Shown piece by piece: positions 10,328-19,100 of a stretch of DNA of 64,000 bases. The stretch's first letter is position 1. Each line of letters starts with the position of its first letter. The translations under genes and the position numbers were made by a program. The DNA comes from Kalmanozyma brasiliensis GHG001 (lineage: Eukaryota; Basidiomycota; Ustilaginomycetes; Ustilaginales): positions 1-64,000 of the forward strand of contig NW_015961955.1 in assembly GCF_000497045.1 (NCBI RefSeq). Direction: 5' to 3'. The notes under the pieces are model-generated. The model searched no databases and was not told the DNA's origin. It saw only the letters and a list, made by a program, of their open reading frames with translations.

Positions 10328-11530
10328 CTAACTGCTAATGACACCGCTCGCCTCGTTCGGCCGGATGGTGACGCCGCTCGACAACAAGCTCTGGAGCACC
10401 TTGTCGTTCTTCTCCCTGCCATTGCTGAGGTTCCTTGCGACGCCCTGGAGCACCTCGCTTGACCCTAGCTCGATCTTGTTCTCCACGATGGGATCCGCTC
10501 TCGTCGGGCCCTTGTTGAGGATCATCACTGGCTTCTTTGCCTCGACCGCCTGCTTGACCAATCTGTACGCGGAATACGTTGCCAGACTTGTTCCCACCAG
10601 CAGCATGGCGCTTGCATTGTCGACCATTTGAAACGAGTGATCGCGGAGCTGATTCGGCACGCTCTCGCCAAAGAAGATGACGGCGGGCTTGAGAACGCCC
10701 CCGCAGTTTGGGCAGGAGGGATACTTGAACGTCGAGTAGTCGACATTGTGCGAGTTGAGATCCACGTCGCCGTCCGGATTCGTTTTGGGCGACTTGCCCG
10801 TGCGCGCCATCTCTTGTTGTAGTTCCGCCCAGGCTGGGTTCAGCCGGGTCAGCTCGTCTTGGAAGACGGCTCGGGAGCCTTCGAAGCCGCATCCGAGCGG
10901 GTAGTTGGCGCCTGTAGGCGTGTTCTCTGGCCTCACAGAGACTGCTCGTGGTCTTCGAAGGTACGTTGTTGACTTCATGAGATCGTAGAAGTCCGGATCG
11001 ACTGGGTTGGTCTGGTTGCCCTTGTGGAAGCCATCGGGACTAGAGACGCAGATCACCCTTGCTAGGCTTCCATGAAGCTCAAGAATACTAGCCTGAGCTA
11101 GCGAGGCTGATGGTGTAGCGGCGTGGTGCAGGTTGTCTACATTCTGCGTGATGTATTCGGGCACGTAGCCTAGCCGCTGTATAGCGGCAATCGCGTGGTG
11201 GGTAATGTTGGGCTTGGCCACTCGCACCGGCGGAAAGCCAAGATATGATCGCGCAAAGTATCGCTGCCTTGCGACATGTCCCTTCTCCGTCTTATCGACA
11301 AACTCTGAGTGCCAAATAGGACGATATGTGGTGTGAACCGTATAGTGTCCGTTCTCTCCGCGATAGGGGGCGATGCCGGAGTCGACGGACACGCCAGCGC
11401 CCGTCATGATGAGCGCCTTTCCTTTGGCGGCGGAGATGAACTCGGACACCATGTTCGTTGCATTTTCGAGGGTGTATTCGATCGTTGCACGAGTCGCTTG
11501 CTCTGGAATGGATGGTATTGATATCCTCAT
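10328..11530 (-). CDS. SIRT4-type (class II) NAD-dependent protein deacylase
   Basis: 400 aa. Sirtuin motifs in order: the NAD-binding Gly-Ala-Gly-Val-Ser-x-x-Ser-Gly-Ile block at residues 44-53, Thr-Gln-Asn-Val-Asp-Asn at 128-133, catalytic His153 in Glu-Leu-His-Gly, a Leu-Asn-Pro-x-Trp block at 230-234 and Pro-Asp-Gly-Asp-Val at 252-256 as in human SIRT4, then Cys273-x-x-Cys276 and the Gly-Thr-Ser-Leu NAD motif. SIRT4-class enzymes are usually mitochondrial lipoamidases or ADP-ribosyltransferases. The first zinc pair is abnormal: Cys161 is followed by Val-Ser-Ser, and about 50 extra residues intervene before Cys214. I could not find a sensible intron that would remove them. No strong presequence is visible from this ATG, so localisation is open. 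Confidence 0.9.
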   Translation of the reverse strand: MRISIPSIPEQATRATIEYTLENATNMVSEFISAAKGKALIMTGAGVSVDSGIAPYRGENGHYTVHTTYRPIWHSEFVDKTEKGHVARQRYFARSYLGFPPVRVAKPNITHHAIAAIQRLGYVPEYITQNVDNLHHAATPSASLAQASILELHGSLARVICVSSPDGFHKGNQTNPVDPDFYDLMKSTTYLRRPRAVSVRPENTPTGANYPLGCGFEGSRAVFQDELTRLNPAWAELQQEMARTGKSPKTNPDGDVDLNSHNVDYSTFKYPSCPNCGGVLKPAVIFFGESVPNQLRDHSFQMVDNASAMLLVGTSLATYSAYRLVKQAVEAKKPVMILNKGPTRADPIVENKIELGSSEVLQGVARNLSNGREKNDKVLQSLLSSGVTIRPNEASGVISS

Positions 11531-11970
11531 CTTGTCGAAGCGCCAGCGATGCGCCGAAGCCTTCTATGGAAGCGTGACTGCGAAGAAGGTGTTGGTCTCG
11601 ACCATCTCTCGAACCGCGCTCTCGGTGTTGGACCCTTTGAGTTTTTCCGGTTCGTGCCTCCACATTCAACGCTTTGACATCATCTCCGGCTGGCGAGCCT
11701 GTTTGTCATCCGGCTTATGGCATGCCTTTGCATTTGTCCTTTACGGCCCTTGCTGTATCCGGTGCCGGCGAGAAATGACGTTGTGAGAGTCTCACATCCG
11801 GGCTGGAGCACCGCGACGTTACAAATGTGACTGTGCTTCCCGTGTTGACTGCTAAAGTGCTGTGAACCTGCCGCTGCACGAAGCAGATCCCGGCAGTGAC
11901 AGCTGTGCAATCGCAGATCTCGGGACGTCGTACAAATACGAGCCGGTTCGCTGACATTCTCTCCCCACCC
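11531..11970. promoter_or_regulatory. Divergent promoter region, sirtuin / DUF2945 gene
   Basis: 440 bp between the sirtuin ATG and the first candidate ATG of the DUF2945 gene. Minus-strand ORFs here are in other frames and have no recognisable domain. A mitochondrial-targeting 5' exon of the sirtuin could lie here, but I cannot support one. Confidence 0.35.
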
Positions 11971-12398
11971 ATGCTCCTCACACCACTCGTCCGACGCATC
12001 CGCCCAATCACCACCCTCACTCAACTTACTTCAGCTCGAACAAAGATGACCAAGTCTGACCCGCAAGATCTCTCCAAAGGCGACGAGGTGTCGTGGAAGT
12101 GGGGCTCGCAGCACCCCAAAGGCACCGTCGAGTCGGTCGAAGAGGGAGGAGCCGAAGTCAAGACCAAGAAGGGCTCTACTATCAGCAAGGACGGCAGTGC
12201 AGACGATCCCGCTATCGTCATCAAGACGCAGAACGACAACAAAGCGGTCAAGAGCGTACGTAGACATTGTCCGGGAAGCTTCGTCTCCATCGAAGCGATG
12301 TTGTTTCTCATGCTGATGATATTTGCCTCGATCTCTCGTTGCTTTTCTGACCATCTCCTCACTCTTAGGCCTCCGAGGTTGACGGTGTCAAGCCCTGA
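11971..12398 (+). CDS. DUF2945 (hypervirulence-associated TUDOR-domain) small protein, two exons, possible dual start
   Basis: Main product from the ATG at 12046: exon 1 12046-12255 (70 codons), intron 12256-12368 (113 nt, GTACGT donor, TTAG acceptor, CTGAC branch-like site near 12345), exon 2 12369-12398. The product is 79 aa. It shows the DUF2945 pattern: Gly-Asp-x-Val-Ser-Trp-x-Trp-Gly, then Gly-Thr-Val-x-x-Val, then Lys-His/Asp-x-x-x-x-Asp-Asp-Pro-Ala, ending with the usual Lys-Ala-Ser-Glu-Val. An in-frame ATG at 11971 would add 25 residues rich in Arg, Leu and Thr with no acidic residue, which looks like a mitochondrial presequence. The family role is poorly known. Confidence is high for the domain and splice, lower for the longer start. 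Confidence 0.8.
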
Positions 12399-12738
12399 GC
12401 ATTTGTCACAGGTTATGGTGCAATATGACCAGATACCATGCAACGATACTGGCAGCTGAGACAAGTGCGACCATCGGTATGATCTGAGAAACGACTTTGA
12501 TGGTCAGCCTATTACCTTGCGCTTCTTTGAACAAACGCTTCATCGCTCCGGCCGCGAAGCCAGCTTTACCGCTCGTGCCTTGCACAGCAATCAGTCTCGA
12601 ACGTTGAATGCACTTTGTACTTGGTGCCGAAGCAGCACTGGAGGGTTTCCAAGCCGGGCAACACCTCTTGCATCAAGCTGAGCGGCCTTTGGATCTCTAT
12701 CAAGGTGTCTCGATCCACACTTCCTTCGCTCGCTCGAC
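12399..12738. other. Intergenic region before the DNAJC9-like pseudogene
   Basis: No gene seen. A Leu-Asp-Leu-Tyr-Gln-Gly-Val-Ser reading near 12690 faintly recalls the start of a J domain, but it is far too short to claim. Confidence 0.35.
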
Positions 12739-12777
12739 ATGAGAACCATCGTCTTTGAGCGTTTATCCGGCGTCGAC

Positions 12778-12924
12778 GAGCTCGCTGGCATCTTCGAGCA
12801 CGTGCACTGCAGCGAGTTCCTCACGGACGAGACGCACCAAGATCATCCACCAGGCGATCAAGGGATGCGAGCTGGCCGGCATCTTCGAGCACGTGCCTTG
12901 CAGCGAGTTCCTGACGGACGAGAC
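12778..12924 (+). repeat. 56-bp imperfect direct repeat pair in the DNAJC9-like pseudogene
   Basis: Copies at 12778-12833 and 12869-12924, 91 bp apart start to start, with 5 mismatches by eye. Both encode the Leu-Ala-Gly-Ile-Phe-Glu-His-Val segment. Confidence 0.85.
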
Positions 12925-12981
12925 CAGATTCATCGAGATCACCGACCACGGACGAGACCAGGTTCATCGAGATCATCGACC
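12914..12981 (+). repeat. 34-bp tandem duplication
   Basis: Head-to-tail copies 12914-12947 and 12948-12981 with 2 mismatches. The unit is not a multiple of three, so it shifts the frame. Confidence 0.9.
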
Positions 12982-13012
12982 AGGCGATCAAGGCAGGCGA
13001 GATCAAGGCGAC

Positions 13013-13050
13013 AACGACGTGGAAGCGCACTAACGACGTGGAAGCGCACC
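13013..13050 (+). repeat. 19-bp tandem duplication
   Basis: Copies 13013-13031 and 13032-13050 differ at one end base. The length again shifts the frame. Confidence 0.9.
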
Positions 13051-13129
13051 AAGAAGGACGAAGCAGGGCGAAAGGCGTTGCGTCAAAAGGCGCAGGGCGA
13101 GGCGGCGGAAGCGGAGAAGCTAGCAAAGG

Positions 13130-13669
13130 AGCTCGGTGTCTGGGACGACCCGTTCGGCTCGGGCAAGGGCAAAGGCAAACCTGCTCGCGGATCAAAGGCG
13201 ACCTCAGACGCTAAAGGTGCCAAGACAAGCAAAGGTGGTAAATCGAAAGCCAAAGCAGACGATGGTGACGACGCCTTCTCAGGACTCGCAGCCTTGATCC
13301 AGCGCAAGAACCAGAACCGCGTCTCGCAGTTCGATGACGTGATCGCCAAACTCGAAGCCAAAGCGGGCGTCAAGGAGAAGCGTCCCGAACGACGAAGAGT
13401 TTGACCGCATTCAGGCCGTGATGATGGCGAGGAAGAATGGGTGGCAAGGAGAATCGAGGCGCTGACAAGGAAGCGCGCTTCTGCCGGGGCCTCCGCTGGG
13501 GCGGGTTCGTCCAAGAAGAAGAGCAAGAAGTGAAAGCTCGGTGTCGAGGACGTCCTATTCTGCTCGGGCAAGGGCAAGGGCAATCCTGCTCGCGCGGCCA
13601 AGGCGACGTCAGACGCAAACAGTGCCAAGAGCAGCAAACGCGGCAAGTCAAAAGCCAAAGCAAGTTCCT
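13130..13669 (+). repeat. Duplicated approx. 130-bp Gly/Lys-rich segment
   Basis: The segment 13130-13258 recurs diverged at 13535-13669, immediately after the apparent stop of the DNAJC9-like frame. The shared features are the GCTCGGTGTC start, the GGGCAAGGGCAA stretch and the AAAGCCAAAGCA end. Confidence 0.75.
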
Positions 13670-13675
13670 CTCTTC

Positions 13676-14494
13676 ATGTGAGCGATCGCGGTGAATTCGA
13701 TGAGGGGGATCGACAGAGGGGTCGACGAAGTCGTCTGTTCTGTATACGTGTGTGAACAATCGCTTGCTACAGCGAGCTGGTGAGGTTGTCACTCCGCTCT
13801 ACTGTCCTGACTCACTCGTTGTGCGTCAGTGTGACGACGTACATACGTCAACACTTCAGCGTCCTCTTGGAGAGACGTCGGTGGTGTGGCGGATTTGAGC
13901 ACCGTGCTGGAACGAGCGGTGACGGGACCACAGGGCAAAGCAATCCACCGCAGATCCACAGAAAGGTCGCCAGGGTCGCCGCAATCTCTCGAAGGCCACC
14001 ACCTCCAGCTCGAGCTGCGAAGAGGCAGGCCAGTGGGGCTCTGCAAAGAACTCACCTCGGCAAAAGCAAAAGGAACCCGCTCATCCGTCAGCGCAGCAGC
14101 ACTCGACCATCAATCAACGTCAGCCGGCCGCCACGAATGGAACGAGAGGGAGAGACGCATTAATGGGCCGTGGCTCATCTCGACGCGGTCGCTCCGCTTC
14201 GCCCGCCCGCGTGACGATCACCGCGCAGGAGAACGGTGTTCGCGACTGTCTCGTCTGGACAGGCAGAGAGAATGATCGCCACATCGATGCGATGCTCCTG
14301 CAGCCGGACGCGAGGTCGAGATCTTTCCTGGGCACCGGGCTGCCGATTGCGAGGACAGCGGTGATCGCACGAGGGCTTGCCACCCCACGGACAGCGTCAG
14401 CATCAGCAACGTTCGCAGCAACATTCGCAGCAACACCATGAACGCAAACACAGCAAATGGTGGCATCGATTGCGCAGAAGCCAGCAAGTGGTGA
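13676..14494. other. Intergenic region downstream of PIG-A
   Basis: No supportable gene. A 92-codon ATG ORF at 14163-14441 (+) has no recognisable domain. Its end spans three near-copies of a 12-bp GCAACATTCGCA-like unit around 14407-14440. It overlaps no conserved sequence and is probably chance. Confidence 0.4.
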
Positions 14495-15952
14495 CTACGA
14501 GAGAAGCTGCTCCAGATCCCTCGCCTCGTCCTCCGGCAGCTGTACTCCCACCACCATTTCCTCCTTTCCCGCCCTCTCCCCGCTTCCCATCCCCAAATGC
14601 CTCGGCCTGAACGCCGGACACCGATCCACCCTTCCTTCCGGCAACCACCACTCCAACACCATCAAAAACAACATATCCACCACCACAATGATCACAAAGA
14701 TCTTGCCTGCCACCACACCACCCCCGTAGTACCGCCTCAACCTCTCGCTCTTGCTCGGAAACTTCCCCTGCATCGCGTCCTCATACACGCGTTCCACCCG
14801 CTTCGCCACGTCTGTCCAGGAGTACATGCGTTTCACCGCCTCGTGGTACGCCTTCGCGTCATGCTTGCCAGCGCGCACGTAGGCGATCGCCTCGTCCATC
14901 TTTTGCACTACATCGTCCTCCTCCGGTTTGGCCAGACGCACCATTTCCGGCGGCAACACTTCGGGTACTCCCCCCACGCGCGTGGACACGACGAACAGCC
15001 CGCAGCACGCCGCCTCGATGATGCCCGTTCCGAAGGCCTCGGTGAGCGACGTGTTGAGGAAGATGGATCCTTTCGTCAAATGAGTCCGCACATCACCCTG
15101 GCGTACCGCACCGCATAGCTCGACACGATCTTGAAGAAGGTATCGTTCACGCATCTGTTCGAGCTCCACCCGCTTCGGCCCGTCGCCCCCGATCAAAAAG
15201 TGCAGCTCCGGATGCGTCGCACACAACCGCGGGATCGCAGCAATCAACAAGTCGATACCCTTGCGATACATCAACCTGCTCAGCACGACCACGGTCAACC
15301 TCCCTCCCCTTTCCACTGTCCCTTCCTCCGGCAGGAAATGCTCGGCGACCACTGCGTTGGGCACAACGCTCACCTTTCTGGGATCCAAATTCGCCCGCAA
15401 GACCGTATTCTCCTTTCCCGTATGCGATACACACACGACTCCGTCGACGTCGGCCAGCGCAAAGCGCAGTAGCTTGTTGGTGAGGATCGACGCGGTATCG
15501 GAAAACCCGAAGAGAGAGTGGTCGGTGAAGATGGTGCGCAGACCCATGGTGCGCGCGTGCAGGATGCCTTCGTGCGCCATGGAGGATAGTGCTTGGTGTC
15601 CATGCACGATCTGGATGTTCTCGCGGAGGAGGATGGAGCGGAGGGCGGGGAAGAAGGCGAAGAAGTTGGGGAGCGTGTCTTGACGCGCGATGACGTGGTA
15701 TGGTACGTGGTAGACTTTTAGGCCGTTGGAGAGGTAGCGGATGCCAGTGCGGTCGGGAGCGTAGGAGTGGGTGATCACGATGACCTATCACACAGAGGGA
15801 TGTAGGAGGACCCTGTCAGTGCTTTGCATGATTTTCGAGTATCTTTCGGCGGGAAACTCACCTTGTGCCCGAGGGACAGCAGTCGGCCGCCCAGAAAGTA
15901 GATGTGGCCCTCGACACCGCCAACGTTCGGATAGAAGAAGTCGGACACCATC
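14495..15952 (-). CDS. GPI3: GPI-GlcNAc transferase catalytic subunit PIG-A / Gpi3 (conserved exons)
   Basis: Catalytic subunit of the complex that transfers GlcNAc to phosphatidylinositol, the first step of GPI-anchor synthesis, on the cytosolic face of the ER. Exons on the minus strand: 15952-15862 and 15784-14495, with a 77-nt intron (15861-15785, GTGAGT donor, TAG acceptor). Joining them gives the conserved N-terminal block Met-Val-Ser-Asp-Phe-Phe-Tyr-Pro-Asn-x-Gly-Gly-Val-Glu, then Val-Ile-x-[11 protein letters not shown], and the GT4 Glu-x7-Glu motif in Glu-Ala-Phe-Gly-Thr-Gly-Ile-Ile-Glu. One transmembrane helix lies near the C-terminus, followed by a short tail. The first four residues of the family core (Tyr-Asn-Ile-Ala, completing strand beta-1) are not in these exons. 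They are encoded at 16105-16115, at the end of the THADA ORF, reached by splicing intron 15953-16104. No separate PIG-A start codon is visible. Confidence 0.93.
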
Positions 15953-16104
15953 CTGCAGGACGCACCAAATCACACGAGGGGAGTTCAGACCAAAGAGGAT
16001 TGAAGAAGCTTGTCAGCCTGTCATTTCTGGCTAAGAGTAGATGATGCATGCTCGAGCGTGGAGCGTAAGCTCGGTAGGAAAGAGGGGCAGGGATGACAGC
16101 TCAC
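15953..16104 (-). other. Predicted 152-nt intron linking the THADA ORF to PIG-A; contains the THADA stop codon
   Basis: Donor GC/GTGAGC at 16104-16099 and acceptor CTGCAG/G ending at 15953, with a GCTGAC branch-like site upstream of the acceptor. Splicing makes a GC+G Ala codon and gives Tyr-Asn-Ile-Ala-Met-Val-Ser-Asp-Phe-Phe, the family-typical PIG-A N-terminus. The THADA TGA is bases 2-4 of the intron, so it is removed on splicing. Confidence 0.75.
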
Positions 16105-19100
16105 GCGATGTTGTAGCGAGGCTGAGCGCTCGCGTCCGCCGAGGCGACCGCCTCCTCTTGACCTTCGGACGCCGTCTTCTGAAATGTATCGAGCGACTCG
16201 ATGGACGAGAGATCAATGCCTAGGCTCGACACGATCGACTGAACCGCCTCTTGAGCTTCCGCCGAGGATGTCCCGATAGCCTCCGAAAGTGCGTGATTCG
16301 CGAGCAGCAGCCGCATGGCGAGCACGTGCGTAGCGACCGTATCGTATCCAGCGCCATCCGCCAGCGCTTGCGCGAGGCGACCAAGATCCTTCGCCGTCCG
16401 CTGTTGATACCGCGCGCGCTCCTCGGGCTCGAGCGAGACGAGATCGACAAACCTGGCTGCGCGGCGCAGCGTCGCTTCCGGATCGCGGAACTGGTTCGGC
16501 TTCTCCTCGGCGAACAGCAACGTGCTGCTGGCGAGCGCCTCTTCGAACAGCTTGTCCATGCTTTTCGAGGAAGGGAAGAGCTGGGTGAAGACGTGACGCT
16601 CCCAGAAGGCGTCGTCGTCGTCCGAGGCGTAGAAGGCTGCCATCCAGGCCCAGGCTCGATCTGTGGACACGTCCGGGCTGGCGCCGCCTCGACGAGCCAT
16701 CTGCTGCATGGCTTCGCACTGCGTCAGCTGCGCGCGCGGCGAAGCGTTGCTGCCTGCAGAGATGGTCTCCCCGATCAAAGCAGCCGCCTCGGCCCGCACC
16801 TCTTCATCGTCATCCGTTAGCAGGTCGATGGCGGCAATACGAGCCTTGAACAGCGCAGAGGATGTTGCACGATGGAACTGCGTCTGCGACAGCTTTACCT
16901 GGGCTGCCGGGAAGAGGATCGATCCGAGAACGCGCAGAGATTCGACAGCCGCCTCGCGCGATTGCACCGAGGCGTACTCGTCGGCGCATCTCGTCACCGC
17001 CCACGACCATTGCTGGAGCACCGCTTCCGAGCCTGCAGCTTGCGTGGCGCTGTGCATCAGCAGCTTGCAAAGGTCGGAAAGGTAAGGCAAAAGCGCCTCG
17101 CGCAGGGGCACGCAGACGGTGCTCTTGACGAGTCGAGCGACGAAAGCTGCCTCAGAGACCAGATCTCCATTCGAGAAGGCGCTCTGAAGCCAGGAAGCAC
17201 CATCAGCGTCGTTCCGAATCGCAAGTTGATGCAGAATCTCGGCGAAGTGGACGCGGTGCCAGATGCCCTCCCCCTCGTCCTGCGCAGCAGCGTGGAGCTT
17301 GCGAACGAAGGTAGCAACGCGGTCGGGTTGCCTGCGACACGACTCCTGGAGAGCGTCGGTTCCATCGTTGCCGATCAGCGCCTCCAGACAGGCGATGCGC
17401 ACATCGGACGATTCGCTCGCGACGAACCGCGTGCAGCAATCCAGAAAGCTTTCGTTCGCCGAACCTCCCGCAGCCACCTGCAGTTGAAGCCTCACGGAGA
17501 CCCCAAGCAGAGCAGGTCCGCCAGGCGAGCGCACCAGCTTCTCCAACACAGCCGACCTTTCGATGTCGGCCATCAGCATCGAGATCCAAACAGCTACCAC
17601 TCGGAGCAGATGCGAAGCCGTATCGAGGAAAGCCGCCTCGCGGAGCCCGACGAGCGTCTGGATCACCTCAAGGAAGGCGGCTTGCGTGATGGCGCATCGG
17701 TTGCGTTCGAGCAGCTTGCTTGCGTTCCCCATCAGCGTCTCCGAAAGCGCTGCCATGTCGTTCGCCAATGCCGTCGTAGGCGCTTCCGCGTCCGCGACGC
17801 TCTTGAGCAGTCTCTGAACCAGCATCAGCTTGCCGTGCAACTCGTTCTGCGAGCGCAACTCGACCGTGTCCAGGATGGCAGCTGCGTGCTGCGCCGCGGT
17901 CCTGAGAGGCACAAAAGCGGCATACGCCTTAGCCGTCACCTCTCGCACCTTCCAAACCTTGTTTGCGAGGCAGGCCGAGAGGAGCGTGCGGTAGACCTGC
18001 ATGCGTTCGGCATCGTCCTTCCTCTTTGGCTCGTCCTCGGGTGCCTGCATACGACTCAACAGCATGACCACAGCAAACAGGCTCGACTCGGCACCCTCGT
18101 CCATACCTGCATCCGCTGTTCCCGTCTCGCCAAGCACACCGCGAAGGAACACATCGAGATTCGGGTAGGCGGCAAAGAACTCGTCGATCGGCATCCTTGC
18201 GTCCTTGGTGTCCTTGTTGGTGTTCCTGCTGCCAAAGATCTTGATGCTGAGCGACGAGAAGAGCATCATGGATACGTTGCGAAGGCCCCAGAAGCGAGAG
18301 CGGAACTTGCTGATGGTGAGCTCGAGCAGCGAGCCGAGGTACGGAGACATGTGATCCGTCAAGCCGCCGTCCATGACGAGCACGCGCAGGATGTTGAGGG
18401 CGTGGATGGATGCGACGGGCATCGTGACGGACTGCGCTGAATCCTGCGTTGCGATCTGCATGAGACGGCTGACAGTGGAGCGGAGCACCGAAGGATCTGC
18501 TTTGTTCGGCTGCGCGCTGACGAGCGCAAGCACAGCGTAGCCGATACCGGCACTGCGGCGGGTGATGCTGAGCTGAGAACCGGACAGTGCTACGGTATCG
18601 AGGAAGGCGGTGATCCACTGCTGTGGGAGGTCAGCAATGTCGGCAGCTTGGGACCGCACGATAGCGGAGGCGGCGTTGCAGTACGCTGGGTAGATGGTGC
18701 TGAAGGCGCCGCGATGGCGGACTTGGGTGAGCCACATGCTGAATCGCTGACCCACCGCCTCGATGTCCTGCACGCTATAGATCTCGCGCCAGATCTCGCT
18801 TCCCTGTGGCATCGAAGCAGTCTCCGCCCCTTTCTTGCCGCGGAGCGAAGGAGGCGAGGCCAGAGTGACGGCGACGAGGACACCCAACAGAGCACTGGCC
18901 TCCTTCATACCTCTCCACGAGTAGGACAAGATCACCTGATGCTTGGGACCCGCCATCGACTCTTCCTGCGGCTGCATCAGCGCTGCCTTGCCATCGTCGT
19001 CGGCTACCTGCATCGCCAGCGCAGTCTCGTGCGAGGCGGGCTGGTCGAGTCCGACATTGGCACCGTTGGCAGTGCCGTCCGTGGTCTCGGCTTCGGTGCT

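Larger units (their letters stand above)
12739..13675 (+). pseudogene. Broken C-terminal half of a DNAJC9-type J-protein with internal duplications
   Basis: The 666-nt ORF 12739-13404 and flanking frames together spell the C-terminal region of DNAJC9 homologues: a helix ending Cys-Ser-Glu-Phe-Leu; Arg-Phe-Ile-Glu-Ile-Ile-Asp-Gln-Ala-Ile; a basic coiled coil; Lys-Glu-Leu-Gly; Leu-Ala-Ala-Leu-Ile-Gln-x-Arg; Leu-Glu-Ala-Lys-Ala-Gly; and a Lys/Ser tail ending at a TGA at 13531-13533. The J domain is absent. The frame is broken by a 34-bp tandem duplication (12914-12947 / 12948-12981), a 19-bp tandem duplication (13013-13031 / 13032-13050) and a further shift near 13388 where the conserved Asn-Asp-Glu-Glu-Phe-Asp-Arg-Ile block changes frame. 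A second copy of the Gly-Lys-rich segment follows the stop, at 13535-13669. DNAJC9 is a nuclear histone H3-H4 co-chaperone. I infer a decaying or truncated copy; sequencing or assembly error is the alternative. Confidence 0.65.

Noticed and set aside
10880..11050. Possible intron removing the sirtuin insertion
   Set aside because: Only a 25-nt GT-AG pair was found, too short for this genome's introns (72-152 nt); the frame is open throughout.
14163..14441. 92-codon plus-strand ORF downstream of PIG-A
   Set aside because: Has an ATG but no recognisable domain, and its end is formed by a short DNA repeat.
16872..18440. 522-codon plus-strand ORF opposite THADA
   Set aside because: Antisense shadow of the conserved THADA frame; Arg/His-rich composition without a domain.
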